Made by a program: the position numbers and the translations under genes
The notes under the pieces: model-generated
Database searches by the model: none
What the model saw: only the letters and a program-made list of their open reading frames with translations
What the model was told of the DNA's origin: nothing
DNA from: Karalla daura
Taxonomy: Eukaryota > Chordata > Actinopteri > Chaetodontiformes > Leiognathidae
Assembly (NCBI GenBank): GCA_029224185.1
Contig: JANZKI010000098.1
Coordinates: forward strand, 62,001 to 126,000
DNA: 64,000 nucleotides
Reading direction: 5' to 3'
Shown: positions 35,901 through 49,260 of the stretch, piece by piece
How positions within the stretch are numbered: the stretch's first letter is position 1
Layout: every line of letters starts with the position of its first letter

Positions 35901-38900
35901 GCTACACAAACACACCACAAGATTCTTCAATTTTTGAAATGAAAATGAAGTTTCAAAGCCAAAGTATGGCAACGTTACGAATGTTTGTTTGTGGAGTTCT
36001 GTTTTTCCCATTCATTCTTATGGGAAAAAGCCAAATTGGCCAAGTGATAAACATTTGGCTCTATGGAGACAACGCTTTCACCAATCTGGAGCATGAGCTA
36101 ACTGTCAAGCCGTAGGGGACAGTCTCCAGAATGCCCTGACACGATTTGGTGTGTGTAGTATGAGAACTGTGACCACAGTCGCGAGGAGTAGTGTAACGTT
36201 TAACATTGATGGCAGTGGTGGGACAATGAATGGGGGCTTATGGAGATAAAAGGCTGCACTGGGCCAATGATGAGGCTCGTCGTTTAAATTTCACAAGGTG
36301 CACGGGTTTATGGCCTGCCCCGCATGAGAGAGCAAAAATGTTCCTACAAAACTGGAAAAAATAATTTGTGTACTGCTTAGGGTGTGGCTGGGAGCAGCGT
36401 GAAAAGAGCGAAACGAAAGCTGATTTTGAAGCGATCCCGCATGTCGGCCCGGTGCAAAGAAGAGATTGGACATGCCCAATGCTGAGGGGGCCCTTTCAAA
36501 CTCTGGGAGTCTCCCAGGGCCTGTGCCATCTGCTGGGGTGCATTGAAGCTGGACGCCTCATCACTTTGTATTACCATGTCAGCAGAGGAGACAATGGAGC
36601 AGGTACCTGAGCACATGGTCGTCGAGAAGAGGTTCTGCTGAAAAACCATACAATCTATCAGCGTGCAACTCGCTACACAAACACACCACAAGATTCTTCA
36701 ATTTTTGAAATGAAAATGAAGTTTCAAAGCCAAAGTATGGCAACGTTACGAATGTTTGTTTGTGGAGTTCTTTTTTTCCCATTCATTCTTATGGGAAAGA
36801 GCCTAATTGGCGAAGTGATAAACATTTGACTCTATGGAGACTGCTCTTTCACCTATCTGGAATATGAGCTCACTGTCACGCCGTAGGGGACAGTCTCCAG
36901 AACGCCCTGACACGACTTGATGTGTGTAGTATGAGAACTGTGGCCACAGTCGCGAGGAGCAGTGTAATGTTTAACATTGATTGCAGTGGTGGGACAATGA
37001 ATGGGGGCTTATGGAAAGAAAAGGCTGCACTGGGCCTACGATGAGGCTCGTCGTTTAAATTTGACAAGGCGCACGGGTTTATGGCCTGCCCCGCATGAGA
37101 GAGCAAAAATGTTCCTACAAAACTGGAAAAAAGAATTTGTCTGCTGCTAAGGGTGAGGCTGGGAGCAGCGTGAAAAGAGCGAAACGAGAGCTGATTTTTA
37201 AGCGATCCCGCATGTCGGCCCTGTGCTAAGAAGAGATTGGACATGCCCAATGCTGAGGGGGCCCTTTCAAACTCTGGGAGTCTCCCAGGGCCTGTGCCAT
37301 CTGCTGGGGTGCATTGAAGCTGGACGCCTCATCACTTTGTATTACCATGTAAGCAGAGGAGACAATGGAGCAGGTACCTGAGCACATGGTCGTCGAGAAG
37401 AGGTGCTGCTGAAAAACCATACAACCTATCAGCGTGCAGCTCGCTACACAAACACACCACAAGATTCTTGAATTTTTGAAATGAAAATGAAGTTTCAAAG
37501 TCAAAGTATGGCAACGTTGCGAATGTTTGTTTGTGGAGTTCTGTTTTTCCCATTCATTCTTGTGGGAAAAAGCCAAATTGGCCAAGTGATAAACATTTGG
37601 CTCTATGGAGACTGCGCTTTCACCTATCTGGAATATGAGCTCACTGTCACGCCGTAGGGGACAGTCTCCAGAACGCCCTGACACGACTTGATGTGTGTAG
37701 TATGAGAACTGTGGCCATAGTCGCGAGGAGCAGTGTAATGTTTAACATTGATGGCAGTGGTGGGACAATGAATGGGGGCTTATGGAAAGAAAAGGCTGCA
37801 CTGGGCCTACGATGAGGCTCGTCGTTTAAATTTCACAAGGCGCACGGGTTTATGGCCTGCCCCGCATGAGAGAGCAAAAATGTTCCTACAAAACTGGAAA
37901 AAAGAATTTGTCTGCTGCTTAGGGTGAGGCTGGGAGCAGCGTGAAAAGAGCGAAACGAGAGCTGATTTTTAAGCGATCCCGCATGTCGGCCCTGTGCAAA
38001 GAAGAGATTGGACATGCCCAATGCTGACGGGGCCCTTTCAAACTCTGGGAGTCTCCCAGGGCCTGTGCCATCTGCTGGGGTGCATTGAAGCTGGACGCCT
38101 CATCACTTTGTATTACCATGTCAGCAGAGGAGACAATGGAGCAGGTACCTGAGCACATGGTCGTCGAGAAGAGGTGCTGCTGAAAAACCATACAACCTAT
38201 CAGCGTGCAGCTCGCTACACAAACACACCACAAGATTCTTGAATTTTTGAAATGAAAATGAAGTTTCAAAGTCAAAGTATGGCAACGTTGCGAATGTTTG
38301 TTTGTGGAGTTCTGTTTTTCCCATTCATTCTTGTGGGAAAAAGCCAAATTGGCCAAGTAATAAACATTTGGCTCTATGGAGACAACGCCTTCCTCAATCT
38401 GGATTATGAGCTAACTGTCAAGCCGTAGGGGAGAGTTTCCAGTACGCCCTGACACGATTTGGTGTGTGTAGTATGAGAACTGTGGCCACAGTCGCGAGGA
38501 GCAGTGTAATGTTTAACATTGATGGCAGTGGTGGGACAATGAATGGGGGCTTATGGAAAGAAAAGGCTGCACTGGGCCTACGATGAGGCTCGTCGTTTAA
38601 ATTTCACAAGGCGCACGGGTTTATGGCCTGCCCCGCATGAGAGAGCAAAAATGTTCCTACAAAACTGGAAAAAAGAATTTGTCTGCTGCTTAGGGTGAGG
38701 CTGGGAGCAGCGTGAAAAGAGCGAAACGAGAGCTGATTTTTAAGCGATCCCGCATGTCGGCCCTGTGCAAAGAAGAGATTGGACATGCCCAATGCTGACG
38801 GGGCCCTTTCAAACTCTGGGAGTCTCCCAGGGCCTGTGCCATCTGCTGGGGTGCATTGAAGCTGGACGCCTCATCACTTTGTATTACCATGTCAGCAGAG

Positions 38901-41900
38901 GAGACAATGGAGCAGGTACCTGAGCACATGGTCGTCGAGAAGAGGTGCTGCTGAAAAACCATACAACCTATCAGCGTGCAGCTCGCTACACAAACACACC
39001 ACAAGATTCTTGAATTTTTGAAATGAAAATGAAGTTTCAAAGTCAAAGTATGGCAACGTTGCGAATGTTTGTTTGTGGAGTTCTGTTTTTCCCATTCATT
39101 CTTGTGGGAAAAAGCCAAATTGGCCAAGTAATAAACATTTGGCTCTATGGAGACAACGCCTTCCTCAATCTGGATTATGAGCTAACTGTCAAGCCGTAGG
39201 GGAGAGTTTCCAGTACGCCCTGACACGATTTGGTGTGTGTAGTATGAGAACTGTGGCCACAGTCGCGAGGAGAAGTGCAAGGTTTTACATTGATGGCAGT
39301 GGTGGGACAATGAAAGGGGGCTTTAGAGAGAAAAGGCTGCACTGGGCCTACGATGAGGCTCGTCGTTTAAATTTCACAAGGCGCACGGGTTTATGTCCTG
39401 CCCCGCATGAGAGAGCACCAATGTTCCTACAAAACTGGAAAAAATAATTTGTCTGCTGCTTAGGGTGTGGCTGGGAGCAGCGTGAAAAGAGCGAAACGAG
39501 AGCTGATTTTTCAGCGATCCCGCATGTCGCACAGGGCTATGAAGAGATTGGACATGCCCAATGCTGAGGGGGCCCTTTCAAACTCTGGGAGTCTCCTAGG
39601 GCCTGTGCCATTTGCTGCGGTGCATTGAAGCTGGACGCCTCATCACTTTGTATTGCCATGTCAGCAGAGGAGACAATGGAGCAGGTACCTGAGCACATGG
39701 TCGTCGAGAAGAGGTTCTGCTGAAAAACCATACAATCTATCAGCGTGCAACTCGCTACACAAACACACCACAAGATTCTTCAATTTTTGAAATGAAAATG
39801 AAGTTTCAAAGCCAAAGTATGGCAACGTTACGAATGTTTGTTTGTGGAGTTCTGTTTTTCCCATTCATTCTTATGGGAAAGAGCCTAATTGGCCAAGTGA
39901 TAAACATTTGGCTCTATGGAGACTGCGCTTTCACCTATCTGGAATATGAGCTCACTGTCACGCCGTAGGGGACAGTCTCCAGAACGCCCTGACACGACTT
40001 GATGTGTGTAGTATGAGAACTGTGGCCACAGTCGCGAGGAGCAGTGTAATGTTTAACATTGATGGCAGTGGTGGGACAATGAATGGGGGCTTATGGAAAG
40101 AAAAGGCTGCACTGGGCCTACGATGAGGCTCGTCGTTTAAATTTCACAAGGCGCACGGGTTTATGGCCTGCCCCGCATGAGAGAGCAAAAGTGTTCCTAC
40201 AAAACTGGAAAAAAGAATTTGTCTGCTGCTTAGGGTGTGGCTGGGAGCAGCGTGAAAAGAGCGAAACGAGAGCTGATTTTTAAGCGATCCCGCATGTCGG
40301 CCCTGTGCAAAGAAGAGATTGGACATGCCCAATGCTGACGGGGCCCTTTCAAACTCTGGGAGTCTCCCAGGGCCTGTGCCATCTGTTGGGGTGCATTGAA
40401 GCTGGACGCCTCATCACTTTGTATTACCATGTCAGCAGAGGACACAATGGAGCAGGTACCTGAGCACATGGTCGTCGAGAAGAGGTGCTGCTGAAAAACC
40501 ATACAACCTATCAGCGTGCAGCTCACTACACAAACACACCACAAGATTCTTGAATTTTTGAAATGAAAATGAAGTTTCAAAGTCAAAGTATGGCAACGTT
40601 GCGAATGTTTGTTTGTGGAGTTCTGTTTTTCCCATTCATTCTTGTGGGAAAAAGCCAAATTGGCCAAGTAATAAACATTTGGCTCTATGGAGACAACGCC
40701 TTCCTCAATCTGGATTATGAGCTAACTGTCAAGCCGTAGGGGAGAGTTTCCAGTACGCCCTGACACGATTTGGTGTGTGTAGTATGAGAACTGTGGCCAC
40801 AGTCGCGAGGAGAAGTGCAAGGTTTTACATTGATGGCAGTGGTGGGACAATGAAAGGGGGCTTTAGAGAGAAAAGGCTGCACTGGGCCTACGATGAGGCT
40901 CGTCGTTTAAATTTCACAAGGCGCACGGGTTTATGGCCTGCCCCGCATGAGAGAGCACCAATGTTCCTACAAAACTGGAAAAAATAATTTGTCTGCTGCT
41001 TAGGGTGTGGCTGGGAGCAGCGTGAAAAGAGCGAAACGAGAGCTGATTTTTCAGCGATCCCGCATGTCGCACAGGGCTATGAAGAGATTGGACATGCCCA
41101 ATGCTGAGGGGGCCCTCTCAAACTCTGGGAGTCTCCTAGGGCCTGTGCCATCTGCTGCGGTGCATTGAAGCTGGACGCCTCATCACTTTGTATTGCCATG
41201 TCAGCAGAGGAGACAATGGAGCAGGTACCTGAGCACATGGTCGTCGAGAAGAGGTTCTGCTGAAAAACCATACAATCTATTAGCGTGCAACTCGCTACAC
41301 AAACACACCACAAGATTCTTCAATTTTTGAAATGAAAATGAAGTTTCAAAGCCAAAGTATGGCAACGTTACGAATGTTTGTTTGTGGAGTTCTGTTTTTC
41401 CCATTCATTCTTGTGGGAAAGAGCCTAATTGGCCAAGTGATAAACATTCGGCTCTATGGAGACTGCGCTTTCACCTATCTGGAATATGAGCTCACTTTCA
41501 CGCCGTAGGGGACAGTCTCCAGAATGCCATGACGCGATCTGGTGTGTGTACCATGAAAACTGTGGCCACAGTCGCGAGGAGAAGTGCAACGTTTAACATT
41601 GATGGCAGCGGTGGGAAAATGAATGGGGGCTTAAGGAGGGAAAAGGCTGCACTGGGCCTACGATGATGCTCGTCGTTTACATTTCACAAGGCGCACGGGT
41701 TTCTGGCCTGCCCCGCATGAGAGAGCACCAATGTTCCTACAAAACTGGAAAAAAGAATTTGTCTGCTGCTCAGGGTGTGGCTGGGAGCAGCGTGAAAAGA
41801 GTGAAACGAGAGCTGATTTTTAAGCGATCCCGCATGTCGCACGGGGCTATGAAGAGATTGGACATGCCCAATGCTGAGGGGGCCCTTTCCCACTCTGCGA

Positions 41901-44900
41901 GTCTCCCAGGGACTGTGCCATCTGCTGGGGTGCATTGAATCTGGACGCCTCATCACTTTCTATGACCATGTGAGCAGAGGAGACATTGGAGCAGCTACCT
42001 GAGCACATGGTTGTCGAGAAATGGTGCTGCTGAAAAACCATACAACCTATCAGCGTGCAACACGCTACACAAACACACCACAAGATTCTTCAATTTTTGA
42101 AATGAAAATGAAGTTTCAAAGTCAAAGCATGGCAACGTTGCGAATGTTTGTTTGTGGAGTTCTGTTTTTCCCATTCATTCATATGGGAAAAAGCCAAATT
42201 GGCCAAGTGAGAAACATTTGGCTCTATGGAGACAACGCTTTCACCAATCTGGAATACGAGCTCACTGTCACGCCGTAGGGGAGAGTCTCCAGAATGCCCT
42301 GACACGATTTGGTGTGTGTACTATGAGAACTGTGGCCACAGTCGCGAGGAGAAGTGTAACGTTTAACATTGATGGCAGTGATGGAACAATGAATGGGGGC
42401 TTATGGAGAGAAAAGGCTGCACTGGGCCTACGATGAGGCTAGTCGTTTAAATTTCACAAGGCGCACGGGTTTATGGCCTGCCCCGCATGAGAGAGCACCA
42501 ATGTTCCTACAAAATTGGAAAAAAGAATTTGTCTGCTGCTTAGGGTGTGGCTGGGAGCAGCGTGAAAAGAGCGAAACGAGAGCTGATTTTTAAGCGATCC
42601 CGCATGTCGGCCCTGTGCAAAGAAGAGATTGGACATGCCCAATGCTGACGGGGCCCTTTCAAACTCTGGGAGTCTCCCAGGGCCTGTGCCATCTGCTGGG
42701 GTGCATTGAAGCTGGACGCCTCATCACTTTGTATTACCATGTCAGCAGAGGAGACAATGGAGCAGGTACCTGAGCACATGGTCGTCGAGAAGAGGTGCTG
42801 CTGAAAAACCATACAACCTATCAGCGTGCACCTCGCTACACAAACACACCACAAGATTCTTCAATTTTTGAAATGAAAATGAAGTTTCAAAGTCAAAGTA
42901 TGGCAACGTTGCGAATGTTAGTTTGTGGAGTTCTGTTTTTCCCATTCATTCTTGTGGGAAAAAGCCAAATTGGCCAAGTGATAAACATTTGGCTCTATGG
43001 AGACAACGCCTTCCTAAATCTGGATTATGAGCTAACTGTCAAGCCGTAGGGGAGAGTTTCCAGTACGCCCTGACACGATTTGGTGTGTGTAGTTTGAGAA
43101 CTGTGGCCACAGTCGCCAGGAGAAGTGTAAGGTTTTACATTGATGGCAGTGGTGGGACAATGAATGGGGGCTTATGGAGAGAAAAGGCTGCACTGGGCCT
43201 ACGATGAGGCTCGTCATTTAAATTTCACAAGGCGCACGGGTTTATGGCCTGCCCCGCATGAGAGAGCACCAATGTTCCTACAAAATTGGAAAAAAGAATT
43301 TGTCTGCTGCTTAGGGTGTGGCTGGGAGCAGCGTGAAAAGAGCGAAACGAGAGCTGATTTTTAAGCGATCCCGCATGTCGGCCCTGTGCAAAGAAGAGAT
43401 TGGACATGCCCAATGCTGAGGGGGCCCTTTCAAACTCTGGGAGTCTCCCAGGGCCTGTGCCATCTGCTGGGGTGCATTGAAGCTGGACGCCTCATCACTT
43501 TGTATTACCATGTAAGCAGAGGAGACAATGGAGCAGGTACCTGAGCACATGGTCGTCGAGAAGAGGTGCTGCTGAAAAACCATACAACCTATCAGCGTGC
43601 ACCTCGCTACACAAACACACCACAAGATTCTTCAATTTTTGAAATGAAAATGAAGTTTCAAAGTCAAAGTATGGCAACGTTGCGAATGTTTGTTTGTGGA
43701 GTTCTGTTTTTCCCATTCATTCTTGTGGGAAAAAGCCAAATTGGCCAAGTGATAAACATTTGGCTCTATGGAGACAACGCTTTCACCAATCTGGAGCATG
43801 AGCTAACTGTCAAGCCGTAGGGGACAGTCTCCAGAATGCCCTGACACGATTTGGTGTGTGTAATATGAGAACTGTGGCCACAGTCGCGAGGAGAAGTATA
43901 ACGTTTAACATTGATGGCAGTGGTTGGACAATGAATGGGGGCTTATGGAGATAAAAGGCTGCACTGGGCCTACGATGAGGATCGTCGTTTAAATTTCACA
44001 AGGCGCACGGGTTTATGGCCTGCCCCGCATGAGAGACTACCAATGTTCCTACAAAACTGGAAAAAAGACTTTGTCATCTGCTTAGGGTGAGGCTGGGAGC
44101 AGCGTGAAAAGAGCGAAACGAGAGCTGATTTTTAAGCGATCCCGCATGTCGGCCCTGTGCAAAGAAGAGATTGGACATGCCCAATGCTGACGGGGCCCTT
44201 TCAAACTCTGGGAGTCTCCCAGGGCCTGTGCCATCTGCTGGGGTGCATTGAAGCTGGACGCCTCATCACTTTGTATTACCATGTAAGCAGAGGAGACAAT
44301 GGAGCAGGTACCTGAGCACATGGTCGTCGAGAAGAGGTGCTGCTGAAAAACCATACAACCTATCAGCGTGCAACTCGCTACACAAACACACCACAAGATT
44401 CTTCAATTTTTGAAATGAAAATGAAGTTTCAAAGTCAAAGTATGGCAACGTTGCGAATGTTTGTTTGTGGAGTTCTGTTTTTCCCATTCATTCTTGTGGG
44501 AAAAAGCCAAATTGGCGAAGTGATAAACATTTAGCTCTATGGAGACAACGCCTTCCTTAATCTGGATTGTGAGCTAACTGTCAAGCCGTAGGGGAGAGTT
44601 TCCAGTACACCCTGACACGATTTGGTGTGTGTAGTTTGAGAACTGTGGCCACAGTCGCGAGGAGAAGTGTAAGGTTTTTCATTGATGGCAGTGGTGGGAC
44701 AATGAATGGGGGCTTTTGGAGAGAAAAGGCTGCACTGGGCCTACGATGAGGCTCGTCGTTTAAATTTCACAAGGCGCACGGGTTTCTGGCCTGCCCCGCA
44801 TGAGAGAGCACCAATGTTCCTACAAAACTGGAAAAAAGAATTTGTCTGCTGCTTAGGGTGTGGCTGGGAGCAGCGTGAAAAGAGCGAAACGAGAGCTGAT

Positions 44901-47630
44901 TTTTAAGCGATCCCGCATGTCGGCCCTGTGCAAAGAAGAGATTGGACATGCCCAATGCTGAGGGGGCCCTTTCAAACTCTGGGAGTCTCCCAGGGCCTGT
45001 GCCATCTGCTGGGGTGCATTGAAGCTGGACGCCTCATCACTTTGTATTACCATGTAAGCAGAGGAGACAATGGAGCAGGTACCTGAGCACATGGTCGTCG
45101 AGAAGAGGTGCTGCTGAAAAACCATACAACCTATCAGCGTGCACCTCGCTACACAAACACACCACAAGATTCTTCAATTTTTGAAATGAAAATGAAGTTT
45201 CAAAGTCAAAGTATGGCAACGTTGCGAATGTTTGTTTGTGGAGTTCTGTTTTTCCCATTCATTCTTGTGGGAAAAAGCCAAATTGGCCAAGTGATAAACA
45301 TTTGGCTCTATGGAGACAACGCTTTCACCAATCTGGAGCATGAGCTAACTGTCAAGCCGTAGGGGACAGTCTCCAGAACGCCCTGACACGATTTGGTGTG
45401 TGTAATATGAGAACTGTGGCCACAGTCGCGAGGAGAAGTATAACGTTTAACATTGATGGCAGTGGTTGGACAATGAATGGGGGCTTATGGAGATAAAAGG
45501 CTGCACTGGGCCTACGATGAGGATCGTCGTTTAAATTTCACAAGGCGCACGGGTTTATGGCCTGCCCCGCATGAGAGACTACCAATGTTCCTACAAAACT
45601 GGAAAAAAGACTTTGTCATCTGCTTAGGGTGAGGCTGGGAGCAGCGTGAAAAGAGCGAAACGAGAGCTGATTTTTAAGCGATCCCGCATGTCGGCCCTGT
45701 GCAAAGAAGAGATTGGACATGCCCAATGCTGACGGGGCCCTTTCAAACTCTGGGAGTCTCCCAGGGCCTGTGCCATCTGCTGGGGTGCATTGAAGCTGGA
45801 CGCCTCATCACTTTGTATTACCATGTAAGCAGAGGAGACAATGGAGCAGGTACCTGAGCACATGGTCGTCGAGAAGAGGTGCTGCTGAAAAACCATACAA
45901 CCTATCAGCGTGCAACTCGCTACACAAACACACCACAAGATTCTTCAATTTTTGAAATGAAAATGAAGTTTCAAAGTCAAAGTATGGCAACGTTGCGAAT
46001 GTTTGTTTGTGGAGTTCTGTTTTTCCCATTCATTCTTGTGGGAAAAAGCCAAATTGGCGAAGTGATAAACATTTAGCTCTATGGAGACAACGCCTTCCTT
46101 AATCTGGATTGTGAGCTAACTGTCAAGCCGTAGGGGAGAGTTTCCAGTACACCCTGACACGATTTGGTGTGTGTAGTTTGAGAACTGTGGCCACAGTCGC
46201 GAGGAGAAGTGTAAGGTTTTTCATTGATGGCAGTGGTGGGACAATGAATGGGGGCTTTTGGAGAGAAAAGGCTGCACTGGGCCTACGATGAGGCTCGTCG
46301 TTTAAATTTCACAAGGCGCACGGGTTTCTGGCCTGCCCCGCATGAGAGAGCACCAATGTTCCTACAAAACTGGAAAAAAGAATTTGTCTGCTGCTTAGGG
46401 TGTGGCTGGGAGCAGCGTGAAAAGAGCGAAACGAGAGCTGATTTTTAAGCGATCCCGCATGTCGGCCCTGTGCAAAGAAGAGATTGGACATGCCCAATGC
46501 TGAGGGGGCCCTTTCAAACTCTGGGAGTCTCCCAGGGCCTGTGCCATCTGCTGGGGTGCATTGAAGCTGGACGCCTCATCACTTTGTATTACCATGTAAG
46601 CAGAGGAGACAATGGAGCAGGTACCTGAGCACATGGTCGTCGAGAAGAGGTGCTGCTGAAAAACCATACAACCTATCAGCGTGCACCTCGCTACACAAAC
46701 ACACCACAAGATTCTTCAATTTTTGAAATGAAAATGAAGTTTCAAAGTCAAAGTATGGCAACGTTGCGAATGTTTGTTTGTGGAGTTCTGTTTTTCCCAT
46801 TCATTCTTGTGGGAAAAAGCCAAATTGGCCAAGTGATAAACATTTGGCTCTGTGGAGACAACGCTTTCACCAATCTGGAGCTTGAGCTAACTGTCAAGCC
46901 GTAGGGGACAGTCTCCAGAACGCCCTGACACGATTTGGTGTGTGTAATATGAGAACTGTGGCCACAGTCGCGAGGAGAAGTATAACGTTTAACATTGATG
47001 GCAGTGGTGGGACAATGAATGGGGGCTTTAGGAGGGAAAAGGCTGCACTGGGCCTACGATGATGCTCGTCGTTTAAATTTCACAAGGTGCACGGGTTTAT
47101 GGCCTGCCCCGGATGAGAGAGCACCAATGTTCCTACAAAACTGGAAAAAAAAATTTGTGTGCTGCTTAGGGCGTGGCTGGGAGCAGCGTGAAAAGAGCGA
47201 AACGAGAGCTGATTTTTAAGCGATCCCGCATGTCGGCCCGGTGCTAAGAAGAGGTTGGACATGCCCAATGCTGAGGGGGCCCTTTCCCACTCTGCGAGTC
47301 TCCCAGGGCCTGTGCCATCTGCTGGGGTGCATTGAAGCTGGACGCCTCATCACTTTGTATGACCATGTGAGCAGAGGAGACATTGGAGCAGGTACCTGAG
47401 CACATGGTTGTCGAGAAATGGTGCTGCTGAAAAACCATACAACCTATCAGCGTGCAACTCGCTACACAAACACACCACCAGATTCTTCAATTTTTGAAAT
47501 GAAAATGAAGTTTCAAAGTCAAAGTATGGCAACGTTGCGAATGTTTGTTTGTGGAGTTCTTTTTTTCCCATTCATTCTTATGGGAAAAAGCCAAAATGGC
47601 GAAGTGATAAACATTTGGCTCTATGGAGAC
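26801..47630. repeat. 20.8-kb block, copy B (27 monomers)
   Basis: This is a near-perfect copy of 6000-26829. Its monomers start at 26919, 27690, 28461, 29230, 30001, 30769, 31540, 32311, 33080, 33851, 34620, 35391, 36160, 36931, 37702, 38473, 39244, 40013, 40784, 41553, 42323, 43094, 43865, 44636, 45407, 46178 and 46949, in the same class order as copy A. The one difference I noticed is an A at 37351 where copy A has C at 16550. Other differences could exist, since I did not compare every base. The last monomer of the block (46949) then departs from its copy A partner at 47631, where an e4 end replaces e1. Confidence 0.95.
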
Positions 47631-47719
47631 TGCGCTTCCACCTATCTGGAATACGAGCTCACTGTCACGCCGTAGGGGATAGTTTCCAGAACACCATGAC
47701 GCGATTTGGTGTGTGTACC
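46949..47719 (+). repeat. Monomer W', family II, end e4, 771 bp
   Basis: This is the partner of 26148-26918 up to 47630. It then ends TGCGCTTCCACC, AATACGAGCTCAC and GGGGATAG, which is the unfused end of that monomer type. Confidence 0.94.
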
Positions 47720-48489
47720 ATGAAAAAAGTGGCCACAGTCGCGAGGAGAAGTGTAAGGTTTAACATTGATGTCAGCTGTTGGAAATTGAATGGGGGCTTT
47801 AGGAGGGAAAAGGCTGCACTGGGCCTACGATGATGCTCATCGTTTAAATTTCACAAGGCGCACGGGTTTATTGCCTACCCCGCATGAGAGAGCACCAATG
47901 TTCCTACAAAACTGGAAAAAATAATTTGTCTGCTGCATAGGGTGTGGCTGGGAGCAGCGTGAAAAGAGCGAAACGAGAGCTGATTTTTAAGCGATCCCGC
48001 ATGTCGCACGGGGCTATGAAGAGATTGGACATGCCCAATGCTGAGGGGGCCCTTTCCCACTCTGCGAGTCTCCCAGGGACTGTGCCATCTGCTGGGGTGC
48101 ATTGAAGCTGGACGCCTCATCACTTTGTATGACCATGTGAGCAGAGGAGACATTGGAGCAGGTACCTGAGCACATGGTTGTCGAGAAATGGTGCTGCTGA
48201 AAAACCATACAACCTATCAGCGTGCAACTCGCTACACAAACACACCACCAGATTCTTCAATTTTTGAAATGAAAATGAAGTTTCAAAGTCAAAGTATGGC
48301 AACGTTGCGAATGTTTGTTTGTGGAGTTCTGTTTTTCCCATTCATTCTTGTGGGAAAAAGCCAAATTGGCCAAGTGATAAACATTTGGCTCTGTGGAGAC
48401 AACGCTTTCACCAATCTGGAGCTTGAGCTAACTGTCAAGCCGTAGGGGACAGTCTCCAGAACGCCCTGACACGATTTGGTGTGTGTAAT
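47720..48489 (+). repeat. Monomer X, family II, V'-type end, 770 bp
   Basis: It has AAAAAAGTGGCC, GTCAGCTGTTGG, TTGCCTACCCCG and CTGCATAGGG. It is X-like up to CACCACC (48241-48249) and V'-like from CTTGTGGG (G at 48350). The dimer-duplication junction lies between. Confidence 0.93.
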
Positions 48490-49260
48490 ATGAGAACTGT
48501 GGCCACAGTCGCGAGGAGAAGTATAACGTTTAACATTGATGGCAGTGGTGGGACAATGAATGGGGGCTTTAGGAGGGAAAAGGCTGCACTGGGCCTACGA
48601 TGATGCTCGTCGTTTAAATTTCACAAGGTGCACGGGTTTATGGCCTGCCCCGGATGAGAGAGCACCAATGTTCCTACAAAACTGGAAAAAAAAATTTGTG
48701 TGCTGCTTAGGGCGTGGCTGGGAGCAGCGTGAAAAGAGCGAAACGAGAGCTGATTTTTAAGCGATCCCGCATGTCGGCCCGGTGCTAAGAAGAGGTTGGA
48801 CATGCCCAATGCTGAGGGGGCCCTTTCCCACTCTGCGAGTCTCCCAGGGCCTGTGCCATCTGCTGGGGTGCATTGAAGCTGGACGCCTCATCACTTTGTA
48901 TGACCATGTGAGCAGAGGAGACATTGGAGCAGGTACCTGAGCACATGGTTGTCGAGAAATGGTGCTGCTGAAAAACCATACAACCTATCAGCGTGCAACT
49001 CGCTACACAAACACACCACCAGATTCTTCAATTTTTGAAATGAAAATGAAGTTTCAAAGTCAAAGTATGGCAACGTTGCGAATGTTTGTTTGTGGAGTTC
49101 TTTTTTTCCCATTCATTCTTATGGGAAAAAGCCAAAATGGCGAAGTGATAAACATTTGGCTCTATGGAGACTGCGCTTCCACCTATCTGGAATACGAGCT
49201 CACTGTCACGCCGTAGGGGATAGTTTCCAGAACACCATGACGCGATTTGGTGTGTGTACC
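48490..49260 (+). repeat. Monomer W', family II, end e4, 771 bp
   Basis: It matches 46949-47719 at an offset of 1541. Confidence 0.94.

Noticed and set aside
6000..47630. Inverted or palindromic arrangement of the large duplication
   Set aside because: Both copies have the same orientation and a constant offset of 20,801 bp.
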